Shown: piece by piece, positions 63,582 through 64,000 of the stretch
Layout: every line of letters starts with the position of its first letter
Position numbering within the stretch: position 1 is the stretch's first letter
From: a bacterium
GTDB lineage: Bacteria; UBA10199; 2-02-FULL-44-16; JAAZCA01
Assembly (NCBI GenBank): GCA_021810905.1
Contig: JAJZQH010000002.1
Location: forward strand, 1-64,000
Direction: 5' to 3'
Length of the DNA stretch: 64,000 nt
The notes under the pieces: generated by a model
What the model saw: the letters and a program-made list of their open reading frames with translations, nothing else
The model's database searches: none
What the model was told of the DNA's origin: nothing
Translations under genes and position numbers: made by a program

Positions 63582-63682
63582 CGACATCCCCCAGACTGTC
63601 AGCAATATCCCGATGATCCCTTGAGATCACAAGTGAAATTTTCGCAGGGATGTTTATTATGAAGAAGATATCTGCTGGATAT

Positions 63683-63705
63683 CAATTGTGCAGTAAGCAC
63701 AATTG
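63683..63705. promoter_or_regulatory. Dyad, possible operator
   Basis: CAATTGTGC and GCACAATTG around AGTAA, perfect 9-bp arms, between the kinase start and the next gene's end. Could be a regulator site for the kinase promoter. Confidence 0.4.
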
Positions 63706-63727
63706 GGATCGATGACGATCATTGTGA

Positions 63728-64000
63728 TCACATAGCTGCTCTGGATGAAACCGCCGTACTTTCATTGAACTTGCGGAACGATTCAGCAAGTTCACGCGCG
63801 CCTCGCGCGGCGGCCGAATCTGAGGATGAATTCAACAGACTTGCCGCATAATCGCAGCATAAAGCCGCGGCCTGAGTGTGGGACGCATCAAGTGAGGCGC
63901 GCTCTTCCCAAAGCACTCGTAGAGCAGCAAGGGATCGCAAAGCTTCCTTTTGTTTCTCGGCATAGGGCGCAGCATCCGTAACGCGTATTCTGCAGACTTC
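63728..64000 (-). CDS. 3' part of an unrecognised gene
   Basis: The last ~90 codons of a minus-strand gene entering from the right, with no stop in frame up to 64000. Ala/Ser-rich and helical: KEALRSLAALRVLWEERASL, DASHTQAAALCCDYAASLL, ARGARELAESFRKF. No motif. The start is outside the window; a TTG at 63940 is a possible internal start but unlikely. Confidence 0.6.
   Translation of the reverse strand, partial: EVCRIRVTDAAPYAEKQKEALRSLAALRVLWEERASLDASHTQAAALCCDYAASLLNSSSDSAAARGARELAESFRKFNESTAVSSRAAM

Overview
The window reads as one chromosomal segment of a Gram-negative bacterium. It shows several lipoproteins, a predicted outer-membrane beta-barrel, an RND/MMPL exporter, SecG, MnmE/MnmG and tandem periplasmic-sensor kinases. 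The single-chain biotin carboxylase, deoxyhypusine-synthase-like enzyme, many cobalamin-type radical SAM proteins, peptide uptake and amino-acid catabolism suggest an anaerobic or fermentative lineage of the old 'Deltaproteobacteria' kind. That placement is inference, because no rRNA gene is present.

Layout. 1-3.3 kb (minus strand): polyketide/fatty-acid type operon (phosphopantetheinyl transferase, alkaline-phosphatase-fold metalloenzyme, stand-alone acyltransferase, 5' end of a ketosynthase). 3.3-10.3 kb (plus): biotin ligase, BioY and a giant single-chain acyl-CoA carboxylase, which together could make malonyl-CoA for that operon. 10.3-12.5 kb: small secreted protein, tRNA-Arg, then two toxin-antitoxin pairs (RHH/RelE and HTH-MNT/HEPN) beside copies of the tRNA 3' end. 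12.5-21.6 kb: tyrosine phenol-lyase-like enzyme, several unrecognised genes, a beta-propeller lipoprotein, and an OPT transporter-PepT-RidA peptide-use operon. 21.9-29.2 kb: NamZ-like protein, retropepsin pair, GHKL ATPase, PflX-like radical SAM protein and unrecognised genes. 29.3-32.4 kb: compact DUF1015 protein divergent from serC-serA. 33-44.8 kb: an island that is AT-richer by eye, with four radical SAM enzymes, a GT-C-like membrane protein, UDP-xylose-synthase-like enzyme, DPM-type GT2 and a secreted Thr/Pro repeat protein, closed on the right by a 137-bp MITE-like element. 45-51 kb: class-III aminotransferase, outer-membrane protein, lipoprotein, deoxyhypusine-synthase-like enzyme and mnmG. 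51-60.5 kb: lipoprotein, mnmE, MMPL transporter, gap-pgk-tpiA-secG and tRNA-Leu. 60.6-64 kb: sensory genes (histidine kinase, GHKL ATPase, receiver) and the 3' end of an unknown gene.

The most striking signal is a dispersed palindromic element (core CCCCTCCTTTGTAAGGAGGGG-like, ~80-115 bp) with eight full or partial copies. It lies between genes, but also sits in frame inside both mnmG and mnmE, whose products act as one complex. It supplies the last codons of the phosphopantetheinyl transferase and the apparent ribosome binding sites of serA and pgk. A second candidate system is the radical SAM/glycosyltransferase island with its tandem-repeat secreted protein. Functions are assigned from motifs read by eye; no database search was run.
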